DNA of 5,798 bases from an uncultured bacterium (GCA_900554095.1 USGC01000113.1:1-5798), one strand, 5' to 3'. Shown: positions 1 to 5,169, counted from the stretch's first letter. Notes: a model not told the origin generated them from the letters alone. Translations and numbers: made by a program.

Positions 1-163
1 GCTTGGTTCAATACAAGACAGCTTACAAAAAAGCGCCGTTAGTAGAGTTCATCAATGTTGGCATAGTCATGGCAGCAACTACGCCGATGATACCTAATGT
101 AATCAATACTTCTGCCAAAGTAAATGCTTTCGGGGTTGAAGTAAATTTTAAATCACTTGTCAT
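1..163 (-). pseudogene. Type IV pilin-like (prepilin) N-terminus, interrupted
   Basis: From the ATG at 163 the minus strand reads 46 codons to a TAA at 23-25. The peptide has a short leader (MTSDLKFTSTPKA), a class III/type IV prepilin cleavage context (KA before FTLAEV, with Glu at +5 of the mature protein) and the hydrophobic helix VLITLGIIGVVAAMTMPTL. Such pilins or pseudopilins are cut and methylated by prepilin peptidase PilD and assembled at the inner membrane into pili or type II secretion pseudopili. A Shine-Dalgarno (AAGAAAGG) sits about 9 bases before the ATG. Family members are usually over 100 residues, so the stop just after the helix (MNSTNGAFL) makes this a broken gene. The opposite strand at 3-35 reads LVQYKTAYKKA, which resembles the segment that normally follows the helix, suggesting a local inversion or chimeric join near 30-37. 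The N-terminal family call is firm; whether the break is real is open. Confidence 0.72.
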
Positions 164-264
164 AATCAATTACCTTTCTTCTTGTAATAATCATAATCCC
201 ATAGATATCTAACATATATTTGTAATATATAATATTCCCAATAAGTAATTCTTTATAACTATAT

Positions 265-314
265 GTAAAGAAAAATTAATCCTTTAGAATTAGTTGTAAA
301 AATCTAAAGGATTA
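265..314 (-). terminator. Rho-independent terminator of the murT-pdxJ operon
   Basis: A perfect 12-bp inverted repeat pairs 277-288 with 303-314 (arms TAATCCTTTAGA and TCTAAAGGATTA) around a 14-base loop. Read on the minus strand, the second arm is followed by a T-rich tail (ATTTTTCTTT). It lies 30 bases after the stop of the Cys-rich gene, where the operon should end. The stem is AT-rich with few G-C pairs, so termination may be only moderate. The downstream pilin-like gene would then need its own promoter in 164-264; that stretch is very AT-rich and shows no convincing -35/-10 pair. Confidence 0.7.
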
Positions 315-343
315 TAAATATGTCTATTTTTTACCAGAAAGAA

Positions 344-658
344 TTAATTAAGTTTTCTGGATTCTTCGTGCTTTATGAATTCACACATATTTTCTAATTT
401 TGTATCTTCCATAGCATTGATAAGTTCTTCGATATCTTTAATCTTGCCAAGAGCAAAGCTTGTTTCGGCAATCAAAACACAATCGTTGCAAAGCCGGTGA
501 TTTCCGTATTGAATGGAACCTGCAAGACATTTATATTCACCGCAGCAGTCGCAGTCGAAAAACTCATTTTCAATATCCGGATTTTCTTCAATATCATCAA
601 TGCGCATTTGTTCAGCGACTTTTTGCATTTCTTCAATAATTTCTTGCTTATCTTTCAT
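344..658 (-). CDS. Small Cys-rich (zinc-ribbon-like) hypothetical protein
   Basis: This is a 104-aa acidic protein that I do not recognise. Residues 1-32 are a charged, probably helical segment. Residues 36-60 carry a Cys cluster (CDCCGEYKC, then LCNDC): C36, C38, C39, C44, C57 and C60. C36/C39 with C57/C60 fit a two-knuckle CxxC...CxxC zinc-binding fold with a 17-residue spacer, and H54 is nearby. The C-terminal third (68-100) is predicted helical, with a lone C92. There is no signal peptide or membrane segment, so it should be cytoplasmic. It is the last gene of the murT-pdxJ operon. Its Shine-Dalgarno (TAAGGA) overlaps the pdxJ stop codon and the gap to pdxJ is 9 bases, which implies translational coupling. 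The zinc binding is inferred from Cys spacing only; a regulatory or RNA/DNA-binding role is possible but not shown. Confidence 0.82.
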   Translation of the reverse strand: MKDKQEIIEEMQKVAEQMRIDDIEENPDIENEFFDCDCCGEYKCLAGSIQYGNHRLCNDCVLIAETSFALGKIKDIEELINAMEDTKLENMCEFIKHEESRKLN

Positions 659-667
659 TGTTTTTCC

Positions 668-1378
668 TTATTTTATTAATTCTGACATTGTTTTAACAGC
701 TTCGCCAAGTCCTGTAAAGACTGCTCTTGATATAATTGAATGACCTATATTTAATTCTATAAGGTTTGGAATTTCATGCATTCTGTGGACGTTTTCGTAA
801 TTCAAACCGTGTCCGGCATTTACTTTTAATCCAAGGCTTTGAGCCAATTCAGCGGCATGTTTTAGTTTTTGAAATTCGTTTTCTTCTTCTTCATAACCAT
901 ATGCTTCAGAGTAAGTACCTGTGTGCATTTCAATAAACTGGGCACCTGTTTTTGCAGACGCTTCCACTTGTTGGGTGTCCGGATCAATGAAAAGACTTAC
1001 GATAATGCCCGCGTCTAACAGCGGTTTTATAAATTCCGTAACTTTTTCAAGCTGACCTGCAACGTCAAGGCCGCCTTCAGTCGTAACTTCCTGCCTTTTT
1101 TCAGGGACAAGGCATATTGAATAAGGCTTAATCTCGAGTGCAATTTGTTGAATGTCTTCAGCCATAGCCATTTCGAGGTTTAATTTTGTTTTAATTGTTT
1201 TTATAAGAGTATAAACATCTTCGTCTTTAATGTGCCTGCGGTCTTCTCTTAAATGGGTGGTAATTGATACTGCACCGTTGTTTTCCGCTATTTCTGCGGC
1301 TTTAATTACATCTGGTTCAATCCCGCCTCTTGCGTTTCTGAGCGTTGCTACGTGGTCTATGTTTACGCCTAAAAGCAT
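668..1378 (-). CDS. pdxJ: Pyridoxine 5'-phosphate synthase PdxJ
   Basis: This cytoplasmic TIM-barrel enzyme of the DXP-dependent vitamin B6 pathway condenses 1-deoxy-D-xylulose 5-phosphate with 3-amino-2-oxopropyl phosphate (the PdxA product) to make pyridoxine 5'-phosphate. At 236 aa it is full length (E. coli PdxJ has 243). The N-terminal signature GVNIDHVATLRNARG holds N6, D8, H9 and R17. HLREDRRHI holds the catalytic His42, plus R44 and H49. Glu69 lies in LNLEMA, VPEKRQEVTTEGGLD is the phosphate-loop region, and His190 lies in NAGHGL. ELNIGHSIISRA closes the second phosphate site. All match E. coli positions at a constant offset of three. The ATG at 1378 follows an AGAAGG ribosome site and lies 15 bases after the murT stop, so it is co-transcribed with murT. 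No pdxA or other B6 gene is in the window. Confidence 0.97.
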   Translation of the reverse strand: MLLGVNIDHVATLRNARGGIEPDVIKAAEIAENNGAVSITTHLREDRRHIKDEDVYTLIKTIKTKLNLEMAMAEDIQQIALEIKPYSICLVPEKRQEVTTEGGLDVAGQLEKVTEFIKPLLDAGIIVSLFIDPDTQQVEASAKTGAQFIEMHTGTYSEAYGYEEEENEFQKLKHAAELAQSLGLKVNAGHGLNYENVHRMHEIPNLIELNIGHSIISRAVFTGLGEAVKTMSELIK

Positions 1379-1393
1379 TTTTACCTTCTTTCT

Positions 1394-2716
1394 TTACAAT
1401 TTCATTTTATTTATTTTCAAAAGTGCCGTGTATGATGGCAAAATAGTTATTTTGTCTTGCGCTGCAAGTTCAATTGCTTTTTTAATCGAGGGTTCCACGA
1501 TTATTTTTTCCTGGGGAATTCCTGCATATTTCAGCCGGACAGCCATGTCAGCAGCGCGAATTCCGGAGGTTATAACGAGTTTTTCAGCATTTTTTAATTG
1601 TTCAAAGTCGCTGTCCCAAAGCCAGCTTATATCGCGGCCGTCAGCGTAATTGTCATTTATTGCAATAACTATATTGGATCTTAAATCAACGGTTTTAAGC
1701 ACTTCTGAAGCGCCTGTCGGATTTTTAATCAGTTGTATAAGCGCTTGCTGTCCGTTAATTACGCGTTTTTCAGCGCGGCCGAATATTGATTTGAAACTGT
1801 CTAAAGCGTTTTGAATTTCTGCTTGATTTAATCCGAGTTCAAAAGCCAGTGCTATGGCTGCCAGTGCGTTATAAGCGTTATAAAGACCTACAAGATTTAC
1901 TTTAAAATAGTATTCAATTCCGTTATTTGTAACTGTAATTTCAGAAAAATCGTTATGTATCAGGGCTTTTGCGGAATAATTGCAGTCTGCCCTTTTGTAA
2001 CCGCATTTTTCGCAGTAATAGTGCCCTTGCTGTGCAAAAAATCTTTTTTTATATTTTAACGGTTCACCGCAAGGGCAATTGAAGACTTCAGCAGGTGCAT
2101 TTGAATCATGTTCATAATCGCAGTCATATTGTACATCTTCAAAACCGTAAAAGACACTGTATTTTGTGCTGTCAAAGGTTGCAACAAGCGGGTCATCTGC
2201 ATTTAATACAAGTTTCAGATCCGGATTTTTCTCAATAGCATTTTTTATGAAAGACGCTGTTGTAGCCAGTTCTCCATAGCGGTCAAGCTGGTCTCTGAAA
2301 AGGTTAGTAACGACCAGATAATCTGACTTCATGTAGTCGTAAAGTTTGGTTAGATAAGCTTCATCTGATTCAATAACTGAATAGTCAAAACGCTTGAGCG
2401 GGGCTAAATTTAGCGCAAACACATTCGCGACACCCGTAAGCATATTTGCGCCTTTTAAGTTATGAATAACTTTCTGATGCGCGTTTTCCAGAATATGTGC
2501 AATAAGCCCGGAAGTAGTTGTTTTTCCGTTTGTTCCGGTAACCGTAATATTCTTTTCTTTAATATAATCGCTGCAATGTGTTAAAAATTCAGGGTAATAT
2601 TTGAGTACTGCCATCCCGACAAACGATGTGCCGGAGGATTTTGAGAGCAATTTTATTCCCAAATATAGGCTTTGTGCAAGCAAAAGCGATGTATAAAATC
2701 TCAATTTTCTTATCAT
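1394..2716 (-). CDS. murT: Lipid II isoglutaminyl synthase subunit MurT-like (Mur ligase/DUF1727)
   Basis: MurT, with the glutaminase GatD, amidates the alpha-carboxyl of D-Glu in the lipid II stem peptide to D-isoglutamine, using ATP and ammonia from glutamine. The 440-aa protein opens with a hydrophobic segment, then the Mur ligase P-loop GTNGKTTT (61-68). NLFRDQLDRYGE (about 138-149) is a strongly MurT-like motif. An inserted zinc ribbon follows: CPCG (C214, C216) and CEKCG (C235, C238), with further Cys nearby. The first pair is CxC where CxxC might be expected. The C-terminal DUF1727 part has FGRAEK, KNPTGASEVL and DNYADGRDISWLWD, the Asp-rich active-site region. A longer frame reaches a TTG at 2743 but without a ribosome site; the ATG at 2716 has AAAGGA seven bases upstream, so I use it. 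It heads the operon with pdxJ. No gatD is adjacent, which is unusual because the two often sit side by side. Confidence 0.93.
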   Translation of the reverse strand: MIRKLRFYTSLLLAQSLYLGIKLLSKSSGTSFVGMAVLKYYPEFLTHCSDYIKEKNITVTGTNGKTTTSGLIAHILENAHQKVIHNLKGANMLTGVANVFALNLAPLKRFDYSVIESDEAYLTKLYDYMKSDYLVVTNLFRDQLDRYGELATTASFIKNAIEKNPDLKLVLNADDPLVATFDSTKYSVFYGFEDVQYDCDYEHDSNAPAEVFNCPCGEPLKYKKRFFAQQGHYYCEKCGYKRADCNYSAKALIHNDFSEITVTNNGIEYYFKVNLVGLYNAYNALAAIALAFELGLNQAEIQNALDSFKSIFGRAEKRVINGQQALIQLIKNPTGASEVLKTVDLRSNIVIAINDNYADGRDISWLWDSDFEQLKNAEKLVITSGIRAADMAVRLKYAGIPQEKIIVEPSIKKAIELAAQDKITILPSYTALLKINKMKL

Positions 2717-2736
2717 TAAATAGTCCTTTAGACGTA

Positions 2737-2765
2737 TTTTCAACTTATGTAAAATATTTTATAAT
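2737..2765 (+). promoter_or_regulatory. Putative sigma-A-type promoter for the 119-aa membrane protein gene
   Basis: A perfect TATAAT -10 (2760-2765) is preceded, with a 17-base spacer, by TTTTCA (2737-2742), a four-of-six match to TTGACA. Transcription would start near 2772, leaving a leader of about 26 bases before the ATG at 2798. The AT-rich background raises the chance of a false match. Confidence 0.45.
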
Positions 2766-2786
2766 TCAAATATATAACAAAATCAG
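2758..2786 (-). promoter_or_regulatory. Possible promoter for the murT-pdxJ operon
   Basis: On the minus strand a TATAAA -10-like box (2758-2763) lies about 41 bases before the murT ATG. A poor -35 (CTGATT, 2781-2786) is 17 bases upstream of it. It overlaps the -10 of the divergent plus-strand promoter. The -35 match is weak and the region is AT-rich, so this is tentative. Confidence 0.3.
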
Positions 2787-2797
2787 AAATAAGAAAA

Positions 2798-3157
2798 ATG
2801 TATTTATTTATCGCAACAATTTTTATAGCTGAAATAATTATTGCATTGACATTAATTGCACTAATCGTCAAAGCTGACCGGTTTGTGCTGGAAATGAACC
2901 AAAATGTCTCCATTGCGGCTTTAAAAATCAGGATTGCACTTTTACAGCTAGAAGAGTTTGTCGTTGTTTTCGGCGAAAAGACAGCTCTATTTTTTGATTT
3001 TGTAAGAAAAAAACGTGATAAATATATCTTTAAAATTCTAAATACTTTATTATTTTCGTTTATTTTATTTATTTTAAGGTCAAAATGCAAAAAAATTTCC
3101 CGAATTTGCAAGGGTGTAAACATTGCAAAAAGTCTTATAGACAGCTTTTTAGCCTAA
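2798..3157 (+). CDS. Small membrane protein of unknown function
   Basis: This 119-aa protein is not recognised. Residues 4-24 form a strongly hydrophobic membrane helix (FIATIFIAEIIIALTLIALI). A mixed, probably helical middle follows (25-75), with a basic cluster RKKRDK at 70-75, then a second hydrophobic stretch (77-93) and a basic tail (RSKCKK). The pattern fits a small inner-membrane protein with one or two spans. The ribosome site before the ATG at 2798 is weak (only purine-rich AAGAAAA). It is transcribed away from murT and lies 71 bases ahead of the first YtxH-domain gene in the same direction. A minus-strand frame at 2740-3123 overlaps it but has no membrane logic or family signature, so this strand is preferred. 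It may belong functionally with the YtxH/DUF948 envelope genes; that is inference from position only. Confidence 0.7.
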   Translation: MYLFIATIFIAEIIIALTLIALIVKADRFVLEMNQNVSIAALKIRIALLQLEEFVVVFGEKTALFFDFVRKKRDKYIFKILNTLLFSFILFILRSKCKKISRICKGVNIAKSLIDSFLA

Positions 3158-3162
3158 AAGTA

Positions 3163-3191
3163 TTGTAAAATTATGAAAAATATGTTAAAAT
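3163..3191 (+). promoter_or_regulatory. Putative promoter for the first YtxH gene (extended -10)
   Basis: TTGTAA (3163-3168) as -35, a 17-base spacer and TAAAAT (3186-3191) as -10, with TG one base upstream (3183-3184), make an extended -10 (TGTTAAAAT). The -10 ends 37 bases before the ATG. The same nonamer precedes the second YtxH gene. Confidence 0.55.
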
Positions 3192-3228
3192 AACTATGTA
3201 AGTTTGTTCACAGAAAGAAGAGGTCCCA

Positions 3229-3540
3229 ATGAGTAAAAAATCTTATATGTTTGGCATAGGTCTGCTTGCAGGAGTTGTAGGCGGAGTTATTGCCGGTGTG
3301 CTTTTCGCCCCGAAATCAGGCGAAGAATCAAGACGCGAGCTTAAAGAAGCTGCCATTGATTTGTATGAAAAAAACTCCCCGGCTATTCTAGAAGCTAAAA
3401 AACAGGCACTCGAAAATATTGATTTGATGAAATATAAGCTGGAAAGACAATTTAGAAAATTTAATAACATGGTAAAATCAAAGAAACTTCTTAAAGCAAA
3501 AGAGCTTGAAGAGGGCTCTGATAATGAATTCGATTACTAA
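3229..3540 (+). CDS. YtxH domain-containing protein (first copy)
   Basis: This is a 103-aa membrane-anchored protein of the YtxH/gas-vesicle-like small family. A Gly/Val-rich membrane helix (residues 7-26) is followed directly by the family hallmark APKSGEESR (27-35). A charged helical tail (36-103) ends in an acidic stretch. The topology suggests a single span with the tail on one face of the membrane. In Bacillus subtilis YtxH is a general-stress protein encoded next to YtxG (DUF948); no molecular activity is established, so none is assigned here. The ATG at 3229 has an AGAGG ribosome site. It is followed 22 bases later by the DUF948 gene, an arrangement that recalls ytxGH. It resembles the gene at 4001 around the hallmark but has a longer, Lys-rich tail, so they look like diverged paralogues. 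Confidence 0.88.
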   Translation: MSKKSYMFGIGLLAGVVGGVIAGVLFAPKSGEESRRELKEAAIDLYEKNSPAILEAKKQALENIDLMKYKLERQFRKFNNMVKSKKLLKAKELEEGSDNEFDY

Positions 3541-3562
3541 GAAATAATAAGGAAACTAAATA

Positions 3563-3922
3563 ATGGATTTTTCACAAGTAGCATTAAATCAAGGTTTGAC
3601 TTTTTTATCCTGGTCAACCGGTATAGTTATAATTGTCGTGGGCGGGTTTTTAGTCAAATTGCTTTTTGATTTGACTAAATTGACCAAAAACCTTAACGAA
3701 ACAACAACTCTCGTAAATACCGAGCTAAAGCCTACCATAAAAGAGTTAAATGAAACCCTGCATTCTATAAATGCAGTTGTCAAAAGTACGGACAAAAATG
3801 TTGACAGTTTCAAAAATGCAGTAGAAAAGACTTTCGGCAAAACTAAAATTATTTCCGAATCAATTCTAGGAGGCGTTATAAAAGGTTTTGTTACCGTACT
3901 GGGCTTGTTTGCCAAAAAGTAA
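3563..3922 (+). CDS. DUF948 (YtxG/UPF0478-like) membrane protein
   Basis: This is a 119-aa protein. One membrane helix at about 17-36 (IVIIVVGGFLVKLLFDL) leads into a long amphipathic helix with repeated Asn/Leu/Thr heptads (LTKLTKNLNETTTLVNTEL, then LKPTIKELNETLHSINAVV), the look of DUF948. A C-terminal hydrophobic, Gly-containing segment (99-116) ends in AKK. DUF948 proteins such as B. subtilis YtxG are encoded beside YtxH; their function is unknown, and a coiled-coil scaffold on the membrane is a reasonable reading. The ATG follows AAGGAAA with a 7-base spacer. It sits between two YtxH genes on the same strand and probably shares the transcript of the first. The family call rests on helix pattern and neighbours rather than on a short invariant motif. 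Confidence 0.8.
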   Translation: MDFSQVALNQGLTFLSWSTGIVIIVVGGFLVKLLFDLTKLTKNLNETTTLVNTELKPTIKELNETLHSINAVVKSTDKNVDSFKNAVEKTFGKTKIISESILGGVIKGFVTVLGLFAKK

Positions 3923-3923
3923 A

Positions 3924-3964
3924 AATAGCCGTTTAAGGTGATTATTTCACAAAATCCGGCTGTT
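3924..3964. other. Imperfect hairpin between the DUF948 and second YtxH genes
   Basis: Positions 3924-3931 (AATAGCCG) pair with 3957-3964 (CGGCTGTT), with one G-T wobble. Inside, GTGA (3938-3941) pairs with TCAC (3947-3950) around a 5-base loop. There is no T run after it on the plus strand. On the minus strand a TTTTT follows, but no minus-strand gene is near. It overlaps the extended -10 of the next gene and could be an attenuator, a processing site or chance. Confidence 0.3.
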
Positions 3965-3969
3965 AAAAT
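3961..3969 (+). promoter_or_regulatory. Putative extended -10 promoter of the second YtxH gene
   Basis: TGTTAAAAT (TG, one base, TAAAAT) is identical to the nonamer at 3183-3191 and lies 31 bases before the ATG at 4001. No good -35 is seen at 16-18 bases; extended -10 promoters can work without one. It implies that the second YtxH gene can be expressed independently of the two genes before it. Confidence 0.45.
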
Positions 3970-4000
3970 GAAGATGAAAAAAGTAAAGGAGTAATTAATT

Positions 4001-4273
4001 ATGTCAGCAACTAAATTTTTAGCAGGTTTTATAGTAGGTGGTGCAATCGGTGCAATTACAGGTATTCTTCTTGCGCCAAAATCAGGTGAAGAAACCCGCC
4101 AATTGATTGCAGATACAACACGCGATGTTATGAAACGCGCTGATCAAACTGTAAAAGAAATTCAATCAAAAGCTGATGATGTCGTTTCTGATATGCAGAA
4201 AAAAGGCGACGAGCTTAGAGATAAGCTTCAAAACCTTATCAATCAGCAAAAAACTGCTTCAGCAGAAGAATAG
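4001..4273 (+). CDS. YtxH domain-containing protein (second copy)
   Basis: This 90-aa protein has an N-terminal Gly-rich membrane helix (6-24) followed by the YtxH hallmark LLAPKSGEETR (23-33). A long charged, amphipathic helical tail follows (about 34-84; KADDVVSDMQKKGDELRDKL), with a Gln/Ala/Glu-rich end. The tail looks like a late-embryogenesis-abundant or apolipoprotein-like helix, as in many YtxH proteins. The ribosome site is the strongest in the block (AAAGGAG, 9 bases before the ATG) and it has its own candidate promoter, so it may be the most highly expressed member. A strong terminator follows 20 bases after the stop. It is a paralogue of the 3229 gene; function unknown, probably envelope- or stress-related by family. 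Confidence 0.9.
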   Translation: MSATKFLAGFIVGGAIGAITGILLAPKSGEETRQLIADTTRDVMKRADQTVKEIQSKADDVVSDMQKKGDELRDKLQNLINQQKTASAEE

Positions 4274-4292
4274 GTTCAAATTTGCTAAACTG

Positions 4293-4333
4293 ACCGGCGG
4301 AATCTGTTTGTTGAGAATCCGCCGGTTTTTTTT
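4293..4333 (+). terminator. Strong rho-independent terminator after the second YtxH gene
   Basis: A 9-bp GC-rich stem pairs 4293-4301 (ACCGGCGGA) with 4318-4326 (TCCGCCGGT). It extends inward past one mismatch by three more pairs to an 8-base loop, and the stem runs straight into a run of eight T (4326-4333). It ends the plus-strand YtxH/DUF948 block. Confidence 0.93.
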
Positions 4334-4389
4334 GGGGAATGCGCAATATTTTTTAATTACATGTTTTTATTATAATAAAGGTATTTTGA

Positions 4390-5169
4390 ATGGCGATAGA
4401 AGGTTTCAAAGAAATACAGCAGACAACACCGCCTGCTTTGGCTAAGCCAACAGCGAAAACGCCTGCTGCTGAAGTCAAAGCTAATGATGATAAAAATACA
4501 AAGCTGTCTTATTGGGCGGGCGCTGCGGCATTAGCTGCTATAATTGCCGGCGGAATTTATTACAATGCAAAACGCGGTAAGGTAGATAATTTGTCGTCTG
4601 AAACCTCAAAGAATATGGACTTGCCCATAACAAAAAATCCAATGACTAAATTAGAAAAGAAAGCTTTTGAAGCAAGAGATAAAGCAAATGATTATTTAAC
4701 AAGGATAATTACGGTCAAGAATGCTGTAATCGCTGAGTTTGATGGCTTTTTTAAGCATAAAAGCAATGGTAGATTTCTTGATGAATATGATCTCGCTCTT
4801 GAAAAAATCAGTCCTGAGCTTTTGAAGTATGAAAAATTGCCTGAGAAGTTTGAAGTTCCATTGAATAACGGCGGCAAAAGAATTTATGAATTTTTGCCTG
4901 AAAGTAAAAAATTGCTTTCTGTTTCAGATTTTTCTAAGGAAGGTCGTCAGCCCTTAAGAGAAATTGCTTTTGATTCTTCCGGAAAGCCTCTTGAAGTGAG
5001 ATTCCTAAATGAGGATAAGTCTTATTTTGTGTTTGAATATCCTAATGCTCAATCTACATTGTCATCTTTTGTTACAAAAAATTCTTTAAACAAAACCATT
5101 GATGCTGTAACATTTGATAACAATCGCTTAGTTACATATGAATATAACGGTGATGTTTTTGAATTTTAG
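4390..5169 (+). CDS. Membrane-anchored hypothetical protein with beta-rich C-terminal repeats
   Basis: This 259-aa protein is not recognised. Residues 1-38 are a Pro/Ala/Thr/Lys-rich, probably disordered N-terminus. An Ala/Gly-rich membrane helix spans 41-59 (YWAGAAALAAIIAGGIYY) and is followed by a basic stop (KRGK). Residues 60-155 are charged and largely helical. From about 161 to the end the sequence breaks into roughly 24-residue units of paired beta strands (REIAFDSSGKPLEVRF, DAVTFDNNRLVTYEY), resembling YD- or MORN-like beta-hairpin repeats without matching either clearly. There is no cleavable signal peptide. The ATG has AAAGG eight bases upstream. A TATAAT (4371-4376) precedes it, but without a good -35. 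It follows a strong terminator, so it is its own unit, and it ends overlapping the stop codon of the convergent LapA-like gene. Confidence 0.85.
   Translation: MAIEGFKEIQQTTPPALAKPTAKTPAAEVKANDDKNTKLSYWAGAAALAAIIAGGIYYNAKRGKVDNLSSETSKNMDLPITKNPMTKLEKKAFEARDKANDYLTRIITVKNAVIAEFDGFFKHKSNGRFLDEYDLALEKISPELLKYEKLPEKFEVPLNNGGKRIYEFLPESKKLLSVSDFSKEGRQPLREIAFDSSGKPLEVRFLNEDKSYFVFEYPNAQSTLSSFVTKNSLNKTIDAVTFDNNRLVTYEYNGDVFEF
4870..5166 (+). repeat. Degenerate ~24-residue beta-hairpin repeats in the 259-aa protein
   Basis: By eye the last 99 residues fall into about four units, starting near residues 161, 188, 212 and 236. The second and fourth are the most alike: an aromatic/aliphatic strand ending in F-D, a turn with Ser/Gly/Asn, then a strand rich in V, Y, F and E. 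The repeats exist at protein level only; there is no obvious DNA-level repeat. The unit boundaries are approximate. Confidence 0.4.

Noticed and set aside
3..212. Plus-strand 69-codon frame as a gene
   Set aside because: Only its first ~12 codons look protein-like (pilin-like QYKTAYKKA). The rest is antisense to a clear prepilin N-terminus with its own ribosome site. It is treated as a sign of rearrangement, not as a gene.
277..314. The inverted repeat as a plus-strand terminator or a protein-binding operator
   Set aside because: No plus-strand gene ends there and no T run follows on that strand. The T-rich tail and the gene end are both on the minus side.
1230..1649. Long plus-strand frame antisense to pdxJ and murT
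   Set aside because: It spans the junction of two well-supported minus-strand genes and has no family signature; it is a shadow frame.
2740..3123. Minus-strand 127-codon frame overlapping the 119-aa gene
   Set aside because: Its composition is Ile/Asn/Lys/Ser-rich without clear organisation. The plus-strand frame has a well-formed N-terminal membrane helix, a perfect upstream -10 and the same direction as its neighbours.
4371..4376. TATAAT as a full promoter for the 259-aa gene
   Set aside because: The -10 is perfect but no reasonable -35 or TG extension is found at the right distance in this AT-rich stretch. It is mentioned in the gene entry but not called.
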